Of a DNA stretch of 64,000 nucleotides, positions 25,684-34,185 are shown one piece after another. A program made the position numbers and the translations under genes. The notes below the pieces were generated by a model that made no database searches, was not told the origin of the DNA, and saw only the letters and a list, made by a program, of their open reading frames with translations. Origin of the DNA: Ectopseudomonas guguanensis (GTDB taxonomy: Bacteria > Pseudomonadota > Gammaproteobacteria > Pseudomonadales > Pseudomonadaceae); NCBI RefSeq assembly GCF_900104265.1, contig NZ_FNJJ01000001.1:260557-324556 (forward strand), written 5' to 3'. Each line of letters starts with the position of its first letter. Position 1 is the first letter of the stretch.

Positions 25684-25917
25684 TCACCCCTGATTACGCC
25701 GATCCTGCGCCAGACGCTCGGCCAGGGCGTCGAGTTCGGGTAACTCCTCATCCGGCATCTGCCGGATCACCGCCTGAGTCAGTTTCATCTGGCGGATAAA
25801 ACGTCGGCAGTTGCCGCACATGGCCAGGTGCGCGCGTACGGCCAGGCGCTGGCGCAACGTCAGTTGGCCGTCGAGATAATCGCTGGAATGAGCGACCAGT
25901 TCCTTGCAGGTCAGCAT
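25684..25917 (-). CDS. Zinc-finger anti-sigma factor
   Basis: 77 residues with the ZAS signature: CKELVAHSSDYLDGQL and HLAMCGNCRRFIRQM (H-x3-C-x2-C). No membrane helix, so it is a cytoplasmic anti-sigma factor that likely senses redox state or metal through the zinc site. Its ATG overlaps the sigma gene stop by seven bases, showing a coupled pair. Confidence 0.88.
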   Translation of the reverse strand: MLTCKELVAHSSDYLDGQLTLRQRLAVRAHLAMCGNCRRFIRQMKLTQAVIRQMPDEELPELDALAERLAQDRRNQG

Positions 25918-26513
25918 TGGCCCGTCTCCTCGAAATGTTCCAGGGTGGCGAAGACTTTCAGGCGTGCCCGGTGCAGCAGCACACGGGCATTGGAGAGCGA
26001 GATGTCGAGAAGATTACAGATCGCCTCCAGCTCCAGGCCCTGGCGTTCGCGCAGCACCAGCACACTGGCCTGCAGCTCGGACAGGCTGGCCAGCGTGTGT
26101 TCCAGGCACTGGCGCAGCTCGTCCTCGGTGAGCAGGGCTTCGGGGCTGTCCTGGTGCCAGGCATGTGGCGCCAGCAGCCAGTGGCCGTCATCGGCGAAAC
26201 GCTCGTCACCCACCGTGCCATGGGGTGCGGGCAGGTCGTCGAGCAGCACCTCGCGGCGGTTGTGCTTGAGTCGGGTCTTGGCGGTGTTGGCGGTGATGGT
26301 CAGCAGCCAGGTCTTGAGGCTGGCGCGGCCTTGAAAACCTGCCAGGTTGCGCACCACGGCGAACCAGGCATCCTGCACCACCTCATCGGCGTGGCGGCTG
26401 CCGACGATGGCGTAGGCCACCGCCCGCATCGCACCCTGATAGCGAGCCACCAGCTCGCGGTAGGCCTTCTGCTCGCCGGCGAGCAGGCGCCCCAAGAGAT
26501 CGGAATCGGACAT
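25911..26513 (-). CDS. ECF RNA polymerase sigma factor
   Basis: 200 residues with sigma region 2 (AYRELVARYQGAMRAVAYAI, DEVVQDAWFAVVRNLAGF, SLKTWLLTITANTAKTRLK) and region 4 (LSELQASVLVLRERQGLELE, ICNLLDISLSNARVLLHRAR). Same strand as hvfABCX and separated from it only by the 3.1-kb low-GC island, so it may be the regulator of that operon. It sits 71 bases after the KAS III gene, also on the minus strand. Confidence 0.9.
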   Translation of the reverse strand: MSDSDLLGRLLAGEQKAYRELVARYQGAMRAVAYAIVGSRHADEVVQDAWFAVVRNLAGFQGRASLKTWLLTITANTAKTRLKHNRREVLLDDLPAPHGTVGDERFADDGHWLLAPHAWHQDSPEALLTEDELRQCLEHTLASLSELQASVLVLRERQGLELEAICNLLDISLSNARVLLHRARLKVFATLEHFEETGQC

Positions 26514-26584
26514 GGAACTCCCGTAGGTCAGGCCTGCGCACGAAGCCGAACGCCCCGTGCACGTCAGGCATTCCTACAGAGAGT

Positions 26585-27706
26585 TCAACGCTTGCGCAAA
26601 ATTACACTGCCGATGGAATAACCGGCACCGAAGGAGCTTAGAACACCCAGGCTGCCGGCGGGCAGGTCGTCCTGATGCTTGTGCAGGGCGATTACCGAGC
26701 CGGCCGAACTGGTGTTGGCGTAGGTATCGAGAATCACCGGCGCCTCGTGCGGCTCGGCGTCGCGCCCCAGCAGCTTGCGGGCGATCAGCAGGTTCATGTT
26801 GAGGTTGGCCTGGTGCAGCCAGAAGCGCTTCACATCTGCGACGTTGAGCTGGTTTTCCGCCAGGTGCGCGGCGATCAGCTCGGCGACCATCGGGCAGACG
26901 TCCTTGAACACCTTGCGGCCTTCCTGCACGAACAGCTTGTCGCGCGCGCCGATGCCCTCTTCCGCCGCGCGGTTGAGGAAGCCGAAGTTGTTGCGGATGT
27001 TGTTGGAGAACTGGGTCAGCAGCTTGGTGCCGACCACGTCGAACTGGTGCTTGGAGGTAGCCAGGTCGGCACGCTCGATGATCACCGCAGTGGCGGCGTC
27101 GCCGAAGATGAAGTGGCTGTCGCGGTCGCGGAAGTTGAGGTGGCCGGTGCAGATTTCCGGGTTGACCATCAGAATGGCGCGGGCTTGGCCGGTCTGGATC
27201 GCGGTAGTCGCGGCCTGGATGCCGAAGGTGGCCGAGGAGCAGGCCACGTTCATGTCGTAGCCCCAGCCGTCGATGCCCAGCGCGGCCTGCACTTCGATGG
27301 CCACCGCCGGATAGGCGCGTTGCAGGTTCGAGCAGGCGACGATCACCCCGTCGATGTCGGCGACGGTCTTGCCGGCGCGCTGCAGCGCTTCCTTGGCGGC
27401 GCCCACGGCCATTTCGCAGAGGATGCCCCACTCGTCATTGGATCGTTCGGGAATGCGCGGCACCATGCGCTGCGGATCGAGGATGCCGTCCTTGTCGATG
27501 ACGAAGCGGCTCTTGATGCCCGACGCCTTTTCGATGAAGGCCGTGCTGGATTCGCTCAGCGCCTCGACCTCGCCACGGGCGATGGCCTCGGCGTTGTCGG
27601 CGTTGAACTGCTGTACATAGGCATTGAAGGATGCCACCAGCTCGTCGTTGGAAATGCTGTTGGCCGGAGTGTAGAGGCCGGTACCACTGATCACGACGTT
27701 ATGCAC
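26585..27706 (-). CDS. Beta-ketoacyl-ACP synthase III (FabH2-like)
   Basis: 373 residues from GTG 27706 (reads [19 protein letters not shown]). AAGAGG lies seven bases before this GTG, while the in-frame ATG at 27712 directly abuts it and is the poorer start. Thiolase fold with the catalytic triad: cysteine in [10 protein letters not shown], histidine in WLHQANLNM, asparagine in YANTSSAGS. It closely resembles from memory the P. aeruginosa enzyme that draws octanoyl-CoA from beta-oxidation into fatty-acid synthesis (PA3286), rather than acetyl-CoA-specific FabH. Confidence 0.88.
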   Translation of the reverse strand: MHNVVISGTGLYTPANSISNDELVASFNAYVQQFNADNAEAIARGEVEALSESSTAFIEKASGIKSRFVIDKDGILDPQRMVPRIPERSNDEWGILCEMAVGAAKEALQRAGKTVADIDGVIVACSNLQRAYPAVAIEVQAALGIDGWGYDMNVACSSATFGIQAATTAIQTGQARAILMVNPEICTGHLNFRDRDSHFIFGDAATAVIIERADLATSKHQFDVVGTKLLTQFSNNIRNNFGFLNRAAEEGIGARDKLFVQEGRKVFKDVCPMVAELIAAHLAENQLNVADVKRFWLHQANLNMNLLIARKLLGRDAEPHEAPVILDTYANTSSAGSVIALHKHQDDLPAGSLGVLSSFGAGYSIGSVILRKR

Positions 27707-27953
27707 GCTCATTCCTCTTGTTCGCTGCCGCAGGTGGCGGCCGGTTATGCGCTGGGCCTTGGCCAGTACGGGCCAGGAAATAACTGGGGTTGGTCGAACG
27801 TTGTAGCGTTCTGTCAGTAGCCGCTGAGTTTGCCACAGCCGCGGTCCCTTCGTCCGCTCTGCTGACAAGCGTTCGTGGGCAATAGGACGAAGATGGGCGC
27901 ATCGGGATACAGGTCGGACTGAGCCCGGGGCGACCACCCATTTGGGCGATTCA

Positions 27954-27970
27954 AGATTGTCCAACAATCT
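27954..27970. promoter_or_regulatory. 17-bp palindromic operator candidate AGATTGT-CCA-ACAATCT
   Basis: A perfect 7-bp inverted repeat with 3-base spacer, 41 bases upstream of the lipase-like gene and within the divergent gap with the KAS III gene. TTGT-N3-ACAA matches the general half-site spacing of FCD-type GntR operators. The regulator is not in the window. Confidence 0.45.
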
Positions 27971-28010
27971 ATAGGCTGCATGCACCTCAATAACAATAAA
28001 AGGCCCTGCC

Positions 28011-29084
28011 ATGCGCCAGTTCCTGCTAATGCTCGTGCTGAGCTTCTCCTCCATGACCCAGGCCGCCGTCGGCGTGTTTCCCGACAGCGTCTTCCAGAAC
28101 CTCGACCATGGCCTGTACTGGTTCGGCTACGGCGACAGCTGGCAGAAGGCCGTACCCGGCCACAGCAACGCCTACTACAGCAACAGCAAACCCACCGTCA
28201 TCTATATCCACGGCTGGCAGAACGGAGCCACGCAGAGAAAGAACCGCGAAACCTTCAATCGTCAGGATGCTGGCGGGCCGAACCTCGACCTGGCGCACGC
28301 CTGGCTCACCGCGGGCTACAACGTCGGCATCCTGTACTGGAACCAGTTCGCCGACGAAGCTGAAGTGAAGGATGCCGAGGCCAAGATCTGGACCGCCAGC
28401 GGCCCGCGCGCCATGCGCTGGCGCAACAGCAGCGGAACCTACAGCAACGGCCCTAACGTGTCGGCCGGCGACCTGCTGTTCGATCACTACAAGGCCAACC
28501 TGGCCGGCTACACCGGCAACAACATCCGCATCCTCGGCCACTCCCTGGGCAACCAGATGGCGATCGTCCTGACCAAGAAAATCAGCGATGCGGTCAGCGC
28601 CGGGAGTCTCAACAGCCGCTTGCTGCCCAAGCGCGTAGCTCTGCTCGACCCGTTCTATTCCAACCAGGCCAAGAGCTGGCTGAACAATCGCTGGGTCGGA
28701 GAAGTCAGCCGCTCCTATGTCAGTGAACTGAAGGGCAAGGGGGTGATCTTCGAGGCCTACCGGACCTCTGCGGTCACCAGCACCATTTTCGTTGGCGATG
28801 ACAACGCCGGGCTGATGAACATGACCGCCTTTACCGAGCTAAAGCCCTGGTACTTCAGCGCCACCCAGCAGACCGAGAAACACAACGCTGCCGTCTGGCA
28901 CTATCTCTGGTCCTTCTCATTCAACCCGCCGTTGATCAAGGGCAGCAGCGACCAGGCGGCTTCGGCGAAAACCAGCGACAGCCGCATCGCCACCCTGATG
29001 AACGGCAACAAGAAGCTGGTGCACGACCAGGGCGCCTATACCAAGGAACCCTCGGACGACAACTTCCAGAGCGTCAACCGCTGA
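28011..29084 (+). CDS. Secreted alpha/beta hydrolase (lipase-like)
   Basis: 357 residues with a signal peptide ([18 protein letters not shown], cut after about 18). The oxyanion-hole HGWQNG follows the strand PTVIYI (residues about 62-72), and the nucleophile elbow is [11 protein letters not shown] (serine at about 178). An aspartate in ALLDPFYS is the likely acid and a histidine near [11 protein letters not shown] a candidate base. It resembles extracellular lipases of the vertebrate pancreatic-lipase-like fold, but the substrate is not known. It is followed by a strong hairpin terminator. Confidence 0.72.
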   Translation: MRQFLLMLVLSFSSMTQAAVGVFPDSVFQNLDHGLYWFGYGDSWQKAVPGHSNAYYSNSKPTVIYIHGWQNGATQRKNRETFNRQDAGGPNLDLAHAWLTAGYNVGILYWNQFADEAEVKDAEAKIWTASGPRAMRWRNSSGTYSNGPNVSAGDLLFDHYKANLAGYTGNNIRILGHSLGNQMAIVLTKKISDAVSAGSLNSRLLPKRVALLDPFYSNQAKSWLNNRWVGEVSRSYVSELKGKGVIFEAYRTSAVTSTIFVGDDNAGLMNMTAFTELKPWYFSATQQTEKHNAAVWHYLWSFSFNPPLIKGSSDQAASAKTSDSRIATLMNGNKKLVHDQGAYTKEPSDDNFQSVNR

Positions 29085-29091
29085 TCGCCTG

Positions 29092-29115
29092 CCCCTCTCC
29101 CCACCGGGAGAGGGG
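29092..29115 (+). terminator. Hairpin after the lipase-like gene
   Basis: Perfect 10-bp stem CCCCTCTCCC/GGGAGAGGGG with a CACC loop, eight bases past the stop; no T-run. Confidence 0.5.
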
Positions 29116-29324
29116 GAATGCCGAGCCTGGGCTGCTCGCCGTGCAGCGTCGCAGCCCCCGTTACCACCGGCGCAACGCCAGTGAAGGCCACTCAGTTGAC
29201 TTTGTAACAGCATGGCCAGCGGGCGTGACGAAACTTCCGACGCGCCAATCCCCCCATTCGACTTGACCCGATCGCCCCCAAGGCGTCTAGAGTGAGCATC
29301 GCGCCATCAGATGCCGGAGCCTGC

Positions 29325-30938
29325 ATGAACCTGTCGCTGCTCAGCCGCTACGCCTTCTTTGCCTTCTGCGTTCTTTTCACTCTGGCCAGCCTGCCCTTTC
29401 TCTCGCTTCACGAATGGCTGTGGCCGTTCACCCTGCTCGCGGGCGTGCTCAGCCTGATCGGCATCGGCGATCTGCTGCAGACGCGCCATGCGGTCAGGCG
29501 CAACTACCCGATCCTGGGCAATATCCGTTATCTGGTCGAAGGCATCCGCCCGGAGATTCGCCAGTATCTGCTCGAGGGTGACGCCGAACAGCTGCCCTTC
29601 TCCCGCGCGCAGCGTTCGCTGGTCTACGCCCGCGCCAAGAACGAAGGCTCGGACAAGCCCTTCGGCACCCTCAGCGACGTGTACCAGAACGGCTTCGAGT
29701 TCATCAGCCATTCCATGCGCCCGGCACCGCTGAGCGACCCGTGCAGCTTTCGCGTGGAGATCGGCGGGCCGCAGTGCAGCCAGCCGTACTCGGCGTCGCT
29801 GTTCAACATCTCGGCGATGAGCTTCGGCTCGCTCAGCGCCAACGCCATCCGCGCGCTGAACCAGGGCGCCAAGCTCGGCGAGTTCTATCACGACACCGGC
29901 GAAGGCAGCATCAGCCCCTACCACCGCGAGCACGGCGGCGATCTGGTCTGGGAACTGGGCAGCGGCTATTTCGGCTGCCGCGCCTCGGACGGCCGCTTCG
30001 ACCCCGAGCGTTTCGCCGTCCAGGCGGCCAGCCCGCAGGTGAAGATGATCGAGATCAAGCTCAGCCAGGGCGCCAAACCGGGCCATGGCGGCATCCTGCC
30101 CAAGCACAAGGTCACCGAGGAAATCGCCAACACCCGCGGCGTGCCAATGGGTGAGGACTGCATCTCGCCCTCGCGCCATAGCGCCTTCTCTACGCCGACC
30201 GAGCTGCTGCAGTTCATCGCCCAGCTGCGCGAGCTGTCCGGCGGCAAGCCGGTCGGTTTCAAATTCTGCCTGGGCCACCCCTGGGAGTTCATGGGCATCG
30301 TCAAGGCCATGCTGCAGACCGGCATCCTGCCCGACTTCATCGTCGTCGACGGCAAGGAAGGCGGCACCGGTGCAGCGCCGCTGGAGTTCACCGATCATCT
30401 CGGCGTGCCGCTGCGCGAAGGGCTGCTGTTCGTGCACAACACCCTGGTCGGCAGCAACCTGCGCGACAAGATCAGGCTCGGCGCCAGCGGCAAGATCGTC
30501 AGCGCCTTCGATATCGCCCGCGTGCTGGCCATCGGCGCCGATTGGGCCAACTCGGCACGCGGCTTCATGTTCGCCATCGGCTGCATCCAGAGCCAAAGCT
30601 GCCATACCAACAAGTGCCCCACCGGCGTGGCGACCCAGGACCCGCTGCGCCAGCGCGCCCTGGTGGTCGAGGACAAGGCCCAGCGCGTCTACAACTTCCA
30701 CCGCAACACGCTCAAGGCGCTGGCCGAGATGCTCGCCGCCGCCGGCCTCGATCACCCCTCGCAGATCGATGCCAAGCACCTGGTGCAGCGCATGTCGTCT
30801 ACCGAGATCAAGCTGTTCGCCCAGCAGCATGTGTTCCTCGCACCGGGCGAACTGCTCGGCGGCAAGATCGAGGGTGAGTTCTACGAGCGCATGTGGCGCA
30901 TGGCGCGTGCTGACAGTTTCGATCCCGCCGCGGCCTGA
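29325..30938 (+). CDS. FMN-binding glutamate-synthase-family membrane protein
   Basis: 537 residues from MNLSLLSRYAFFAF. Two membrane helices (about 7-48) precede a GltB central/FMN domain: SLFNISAMSFGSLSANAIRA, HDTGEGSISPYH, PGHGGILPKHKV, FIVVDGKEGGTGAAP and the cysteine cluster GCIQSQSCHTNKCPTGVATQ, which resembles the 3Fe-4S binding segment. It lacks the amidotransferase and GXGXG domains of true glutamate synthase. Stand-alone proteins of this type are widespread in Pseudomonas; their substrate is not established. Its TGA overlaps the next gene's ATG. Confidence 0.85.
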   Translation: MNLSLLSRYAFFAFCVLFTLASLPFLSLHEWLWPFTLLAGVLSLIGIGDLLQTRHAVRRNYPILGNIRYLVEGIRPEIRQYLLEGDAEQLPFSRAQRSLVYARAKNEGSDKPFGTLSDVYQNGFEFISHSMRPAPLSDPCSFRVEIGGPQCSQPYSASLFNISAMSFGSLSANAIRALNQGAKLGEFYHDTGEGSISPYHREHGGDLVWELGSGYFGCRASDGRFDPERFAVQAASPQVKMIEIKLSQGAKPGHGGILPKHKVTEEIANTRGVPMGEDCISPSRHSAFSTPTELLQFIAQLRELSGGKPVGFKFCLGHPWEFMGIVKAMLQTGILPDFIVVDGKEGGTGAAPLEFTDHLGVPLREGLLFVHNTLVGSNLRDKIRLGASGKIVSAFDIARVLAIGADWANSARGFMFAIGCIQSQSCHTNKCPTGVATQDPLRQRALVVEDKAQRVYNFHRNTLKALAEMLAAAGLDHPSQIDAKHLVQRMSSTEIKLFAQQHVFLAPGELLGGKIEGEFYERMWRMARADSFDPAAA

Positions 30939-31675
30939 TGCGCATGCGTCTGCTGCTTTTCGCTTTGCTGGTTTCGCTGAGCGCCGTTGCCAGCGCGCAG
31001 GAACAACGCCCGCTGCGCTTCTCGGTAACCGAGAGCTGGGCCATGCCGATGATCCGCATCGAAGATGGCCGTGCCACGTCCGGCGTTCTCTACGACCTGC
31101 AGATGCGCCTGGCAGAAAAGGTCGGCCGCCGCGCCGAACTGCTGGTGATGCCGCGCCTGCGCGTACAGCGCCTGATGGCCAGGGGCGAGATTGACGTGCG
31201 CTGCTACGTCAACCCGGGCTGGCTCAGCGAAACGCACCATCAATACATCTGGAGTGTGCCGTTCATGGTGCAGCGCGACCTGATCGTCGGGCGCCACGAC
31301 GAAGCCGACATCAGCCTGGCGCAGCTGCCCGGCGAGCGCCTGGGTACCGTGCTGGGGTTCAGTTACCCGCGTCTGGAATCCCTGTTCGCCAGCGGCCAGG
31401 TGCTGCGCGAAGATGCCCGCACGCAGGAGCTGGTACTGGAGAAGCTGGAAGCCGGGCGCTATCGCTACGCGCTCAGCAACGAGCTGGCCCTGGCCTGGTT
31501 CAACCGCAATCTGCCGGAACACAAGCGCCTGCGCGCACTGGCCGAGCTCAGCGCCGATGCGCTTTCCTGCCTCGTTCGCGATGCGCCGGACGTGCCCACC
31601 CAGGCACTGCTGCGGGCCCTGGTACAGATGAAACAGGATGGCGAGTTCGAGGCCATTCTCTCCCGCTATCGCTGA
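30938..31675 (+). CDS. Periplasmic solute-binding protein (SBP_bac_3 type)
   Basis: 245 residues with signal peptide (cut near ASAQ, residue about 20). Type-II periplasmic binding fold: LRFSVTESWAMPMIRIEDG, VLYDLQMRLAEKVGRRAELLVMPR and the later hinge LGTVLGFSYPRLESLFASG. There is no permease or ATPase gene beside it, so it may serve as an orphan sensor or a partner of the upstream FMN protein, with which it is translationally coupled. Its last ten bases overlap the convergent NadR-like gene. Confidence 0.78.
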   Translation: MRMRLLLFALLVSLSAVASAQEQRPLRFSVTESWAMPMIRIEDGRATSGVLYDLQMRLAEKVGRRAELLVMPRLRVQRLMARGEIDVRCYVNPGWLSETHHQYIWSVPFMVQRDLIVGRHDEADISLAQLPGERLGTVLGFSYPRLESLFASGQVLREDARTQELVLEKLEAGRYRYALSNELALAWFNRNLPEHKRLRALAELSADALSCLVRDAPDVPTQALLRALVQMKQDGEFEAILSRYR

Positions 31676-32712
31676 ATCGCCGGGCTCCTGCCCAGGTGCC
31701 GCAGCGCCTGTTCGAGGCGCTGCGTGGGCGAGCCCGCCAGGCGCGTGAAAGGCCATCCGCGCCGCTGCAACTCCTGCTCGTACCACTGGTTCTGCCGACG
31801 GCGGAACGTCTCGTCGCGCCGCGTACCGTCCTGCACGAAGGGAAAGTCGTCGACGCACAAAAACAGATGCTGGTAGTGCCGCTCGGCCAGGCGCTCCAGC
31901 TCGGGCTCGGCACGGCCGAACATCTCGCGACAGTAGAACAGCGTGGTCAGCGGCGTGGTGTCGCAGACCAGATAGCGCCGGCACTGCCCGGCCAGGCTCT
32001 GCTCACGGTCGACCTGGGTGCGGCCTATGCGCAGCAGATCCTCATAGGCCAGCACACCGCCCTGCTCTTCCCACAGTTCGCGGCCATATTCGGCGGCATG
32101 CCGCGTACCCAGCTTCTCGGCCAGCGCCAGCGCCAGGCTGCTCTTGCCGGTAGACTCGCCGCCGAGCAGGGCGATGCGCTCGACGAAATCGCCGTAGACC
32201 TGCGGTGCCAGGTACTGGCGCAAGCCGTGGATGTCGGCGCGCAGTCGTGTGCCGGACACCGGCACCTGAATGCGTGCGCGGTCTATCTCGACATGCTGCA
32301 CCGGCAGCCCGAAACAGCGCGCCAAATGTGCAGCAAAACCATCGCCATAGTCCTCGCTGGTGAAGACTGCATCCACCGGCTGGCCCAACTCGGCCAGGCA
32401 GAACGCGGCGACGAACTGGCGCTGCACGGCGTCGGGCTCCTGCTCATCAGGTAGGTCCGGTAACTGCAGGCCCTGAGCGCGCCGCTGCTCGACCCATTCA
32501 GGCGTGACCACCCAACTGGCCAGTTCGGGAAAACGCAGCCGCAACCAGGCTGTTCGTCGCTCAGGTTCGCAGCCCGGCAGCTCCGGCCGCGCCCAGCTGA
32601 GCAGCACCAATTGCTCGCACTGCTCTTGCGCCTGGCGGATCAGCCATTCGTGCCCCAGATGCAGCGGCGCGAACTTGCCCACAACCAGGCCACGGGCGAA
32701 TCGCTTGCTCAT
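31666..32712 (-). CDS. nadR: NadR-like bifunctional NMN adenylyltransferase / nicotinamide riboside kinase
   Basis: 348 residues. N-terminal nucleotidyltransferase with GKFAPLHLGHEWLI (HxGH) and VSGTRLRADI, then the P-loop kinase domain LLGGESTGKSSLALALAEKLG (about residue 184), followed by CDTTPLTTLFYC. It lacks the N-terminal HTH repressor domain of E. coli NadR. It phosphorylates nicotinamide riboside delivered by PnuC and adenylates the NMN to NAD. One base separates it from pnuC, so they are co-transcribed. Confidence 0.88.
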   Translation of the reverse strand: MSKRFARGLVVGKFAPLHLGHEWLIRQAQEQCEQLVLLSWARPELPGCEPERRTAWLRLRFPELASWVVTPEWVEQRRAQGLQLPDLPDEQEPDAVQRQFVAAFCLAELGQPVDAVFTSEDYGDGFAAHLARCFGLPVQHVEIDRARIQVPVSGTRLRADIHGLRQYLAPQVYGDFVERIALLGGESTGKSSLALALAEKLGTRHAAEYGRELWEEQGGVLAYEDLLRIGRTQVDREQSLAGQCRRYLVCDTTPLTTLFYCREMFGRAEPELERLAERHYQHLFLCVDDFPFVQDGTRRDETFRRRQNQWYEQELQRRGWPFTRLAGSPTQRLEQALRHLGRSPAIQR

Positions 32713-32713
32713 C

Positions 32714-33280
32714 TCAGGCCGCCTGCGCTTTCATTTCGCGGCGCCAGCGATACAGGCCGTACCAGGCATTGCACCAGAACAACAGGTAGATGAAGGCGGT
32801 CAGGTACAGCTCGCGCGAGGCGAACAATGGCACTGCCAGGGTATTGACCAGCAGCCAGCCGTACCAGGTCTCCAGCTTGCGGCGCATCAGCAGTAGCTGC
32901 GCCAGCACGCTGAAGGTCAGCACCAGCGAATCGATAAAGGGCGCGTAGGCGTCGGTGAAGTGGTGCAGCAAGGCTCCGTAGGCGACGGCCACGACAACGG
33001 CGATCGACAATGCCAGGCCCAGCCCCGGCCAGGCCGTACGGCTGATCGGCATGGGGTCACCGTTGCGCCCACGCAACCAGCTCCACCAGCCCAGCAGACT
33101 GGTGGCGATGAAAAAGCCCTGCAAGGTCACGTCGGCATACAGCTGCACGCTGAAGAACAGCCAGCCGAACAGCGCACAACCGACCAGCCCGACCGCCCAG
33201 GTATGCACGGAGTTGCGCGCCGCCATCAGCACCGAAACCAGGTAGAAGAGGTTGGCGAAAATCTCCAGCGACGACGGCAT
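32714..33280 (-). CDS. pnuC: Nicotinamide riboside transporter PnuC
   Basis: 188 residues and about seven membrane helices. PnuC features: FANLFYLVSVLMAARNSVHTW near the start, WWSWLRGRNG, and the WYGWLLVNTLAVPLF and FWCNAWYGLYRWR segments that line the substrate path. Facilitated uptake is driven by trapping through the downstream kinase (NadR). Confidence 0.92.
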   Translation of the reverse strand: MPSSLEIFANLFYLVSVLMAARNSVHTWAVGLVGCALFGWLFFSVQLYADVTLQGFFIATSLLGWWSWLRGRNGDPMPISRTAWPGLGLALSIAVVVAVAYGALLHHFTDAYAPFIDSLVLTFSVLAQLLLMRRKLETWYGWLLVNTLAVPLFASRELYLTAFIYLLFWCNAWYGLYRWRREMKAQAA

Positions 33281-33421
33281 GCACGCATCCTTATGAACAT
33301 GGAATCAGCCGCGCAGCCTACCACGTGACGTATGCCACAGCCGTGCATGCGCCACCTGACAACAGGGCTGATCCATGCTCTGATATGCCTCCCACCGCAC
33401 TCCAAAGGACTGGATCGCACC

Positions 33422-34174
33422 ATGCCTGTACTCGCTCTGCTAGTCATCGCCTGCCAAGTCACCTGTGGCCTCCACGTGGTGCGCAGTGGTCAGGAACGCT
33501 ACTGGCTGTACCTGATCATCGCCCTGCCAGGTCTCGGTTGCCTGATCTACTTCATCGGCATCATGCTGCCCGACCTGCTCGGTAGCCGTCGCGGCCGCCG
33601 TACGCTCAACCGCCTGCACGACAGCATCGACCCAGAGCGCCATCTGCGCGCCCTGCGCGATGAGCTGGACATTCGCGACACCCGCGATACCCGCGTCAAC
33701 CTGGCCGACGAATTGCTGCGCATGGGCCAGGCCGAAGAAGCGGCCACGCACTATCAGATGGCATTGCGCGGCATTCACAGCGACGCACCCGACATCCTCC
33801 TCGGCCTGGCAAAAGCACGCTTCGCCCTGGGCGATTTCGCCGGCTGCCAGGCGAGCCTCGACCAACTGATCGCCCACAACCCCGACTTCCGCTCCACCGA
33901 TGGCCACCTGCTGTATGCCCGTGCGCTGGAAGGCCAGGGCAACGACCTCAAGGCCGAAGAGGAATACCGCGCACTCGGCAGCTACAGCGCCAGCCCGGAA
34001 GCCAATTACCGCTATGCCCTGCTGCTGCGCCGGATGGGACGCCAGCGCGAAGCCATCGAACTGCTGCAGCAGATCCACACCCACGCCCGCCGCTCCGCCC
34101 GGCATTACCGGGTTCTGCACAAGGAGTGGCTGGACCTGAGCCAGAAGGCGCTGCTCGATCTGCAGCGCAGCTGA
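33422..34174 (+). CDS. TPR protein with membrane-anchored N-terminus
   Basis: 250 residues from MPVLALLVIACQVTCGLHVV. Two N-terminal hydrophobic helices (about 1-15 and 28-50), a linker with basic residues, then four or so TPR-like helix pairs (VNLADELLRMGQAEEAATHY, ILLGLAKARFALGDFAGCQA, LLYARALEGQGNDLKAEEEY, YRYALLLRRMGRQREAIELL). It likely scaffolds a protein complex at the inner membrane; partner unknown. Divergent from pnuC. Confidence 0.8.
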   Translation: MPVLALLVIACQVTCGLHVVRSGQERYWLYLIIALPGLGCLIYFIGIMLPDLLGSRRGRRTLNRLHDSIDPERHLRALRDELDIRDTRDTRVNLADELLRMGQAEEAATHYQMALRGIHSDAPDILLGLAKARFALGDFAGCQASLDQLIAHNPDFRSTDGHLLYARALEGQGNDLKAEEEYRALGSYSASPEANYRYALLLRRMGRQREAIELLQQIHTHARRSARHYRVLHKEWLDLSQKALLDLQRS

Positions 34175-34185
34175 ACGGCGTCAGG

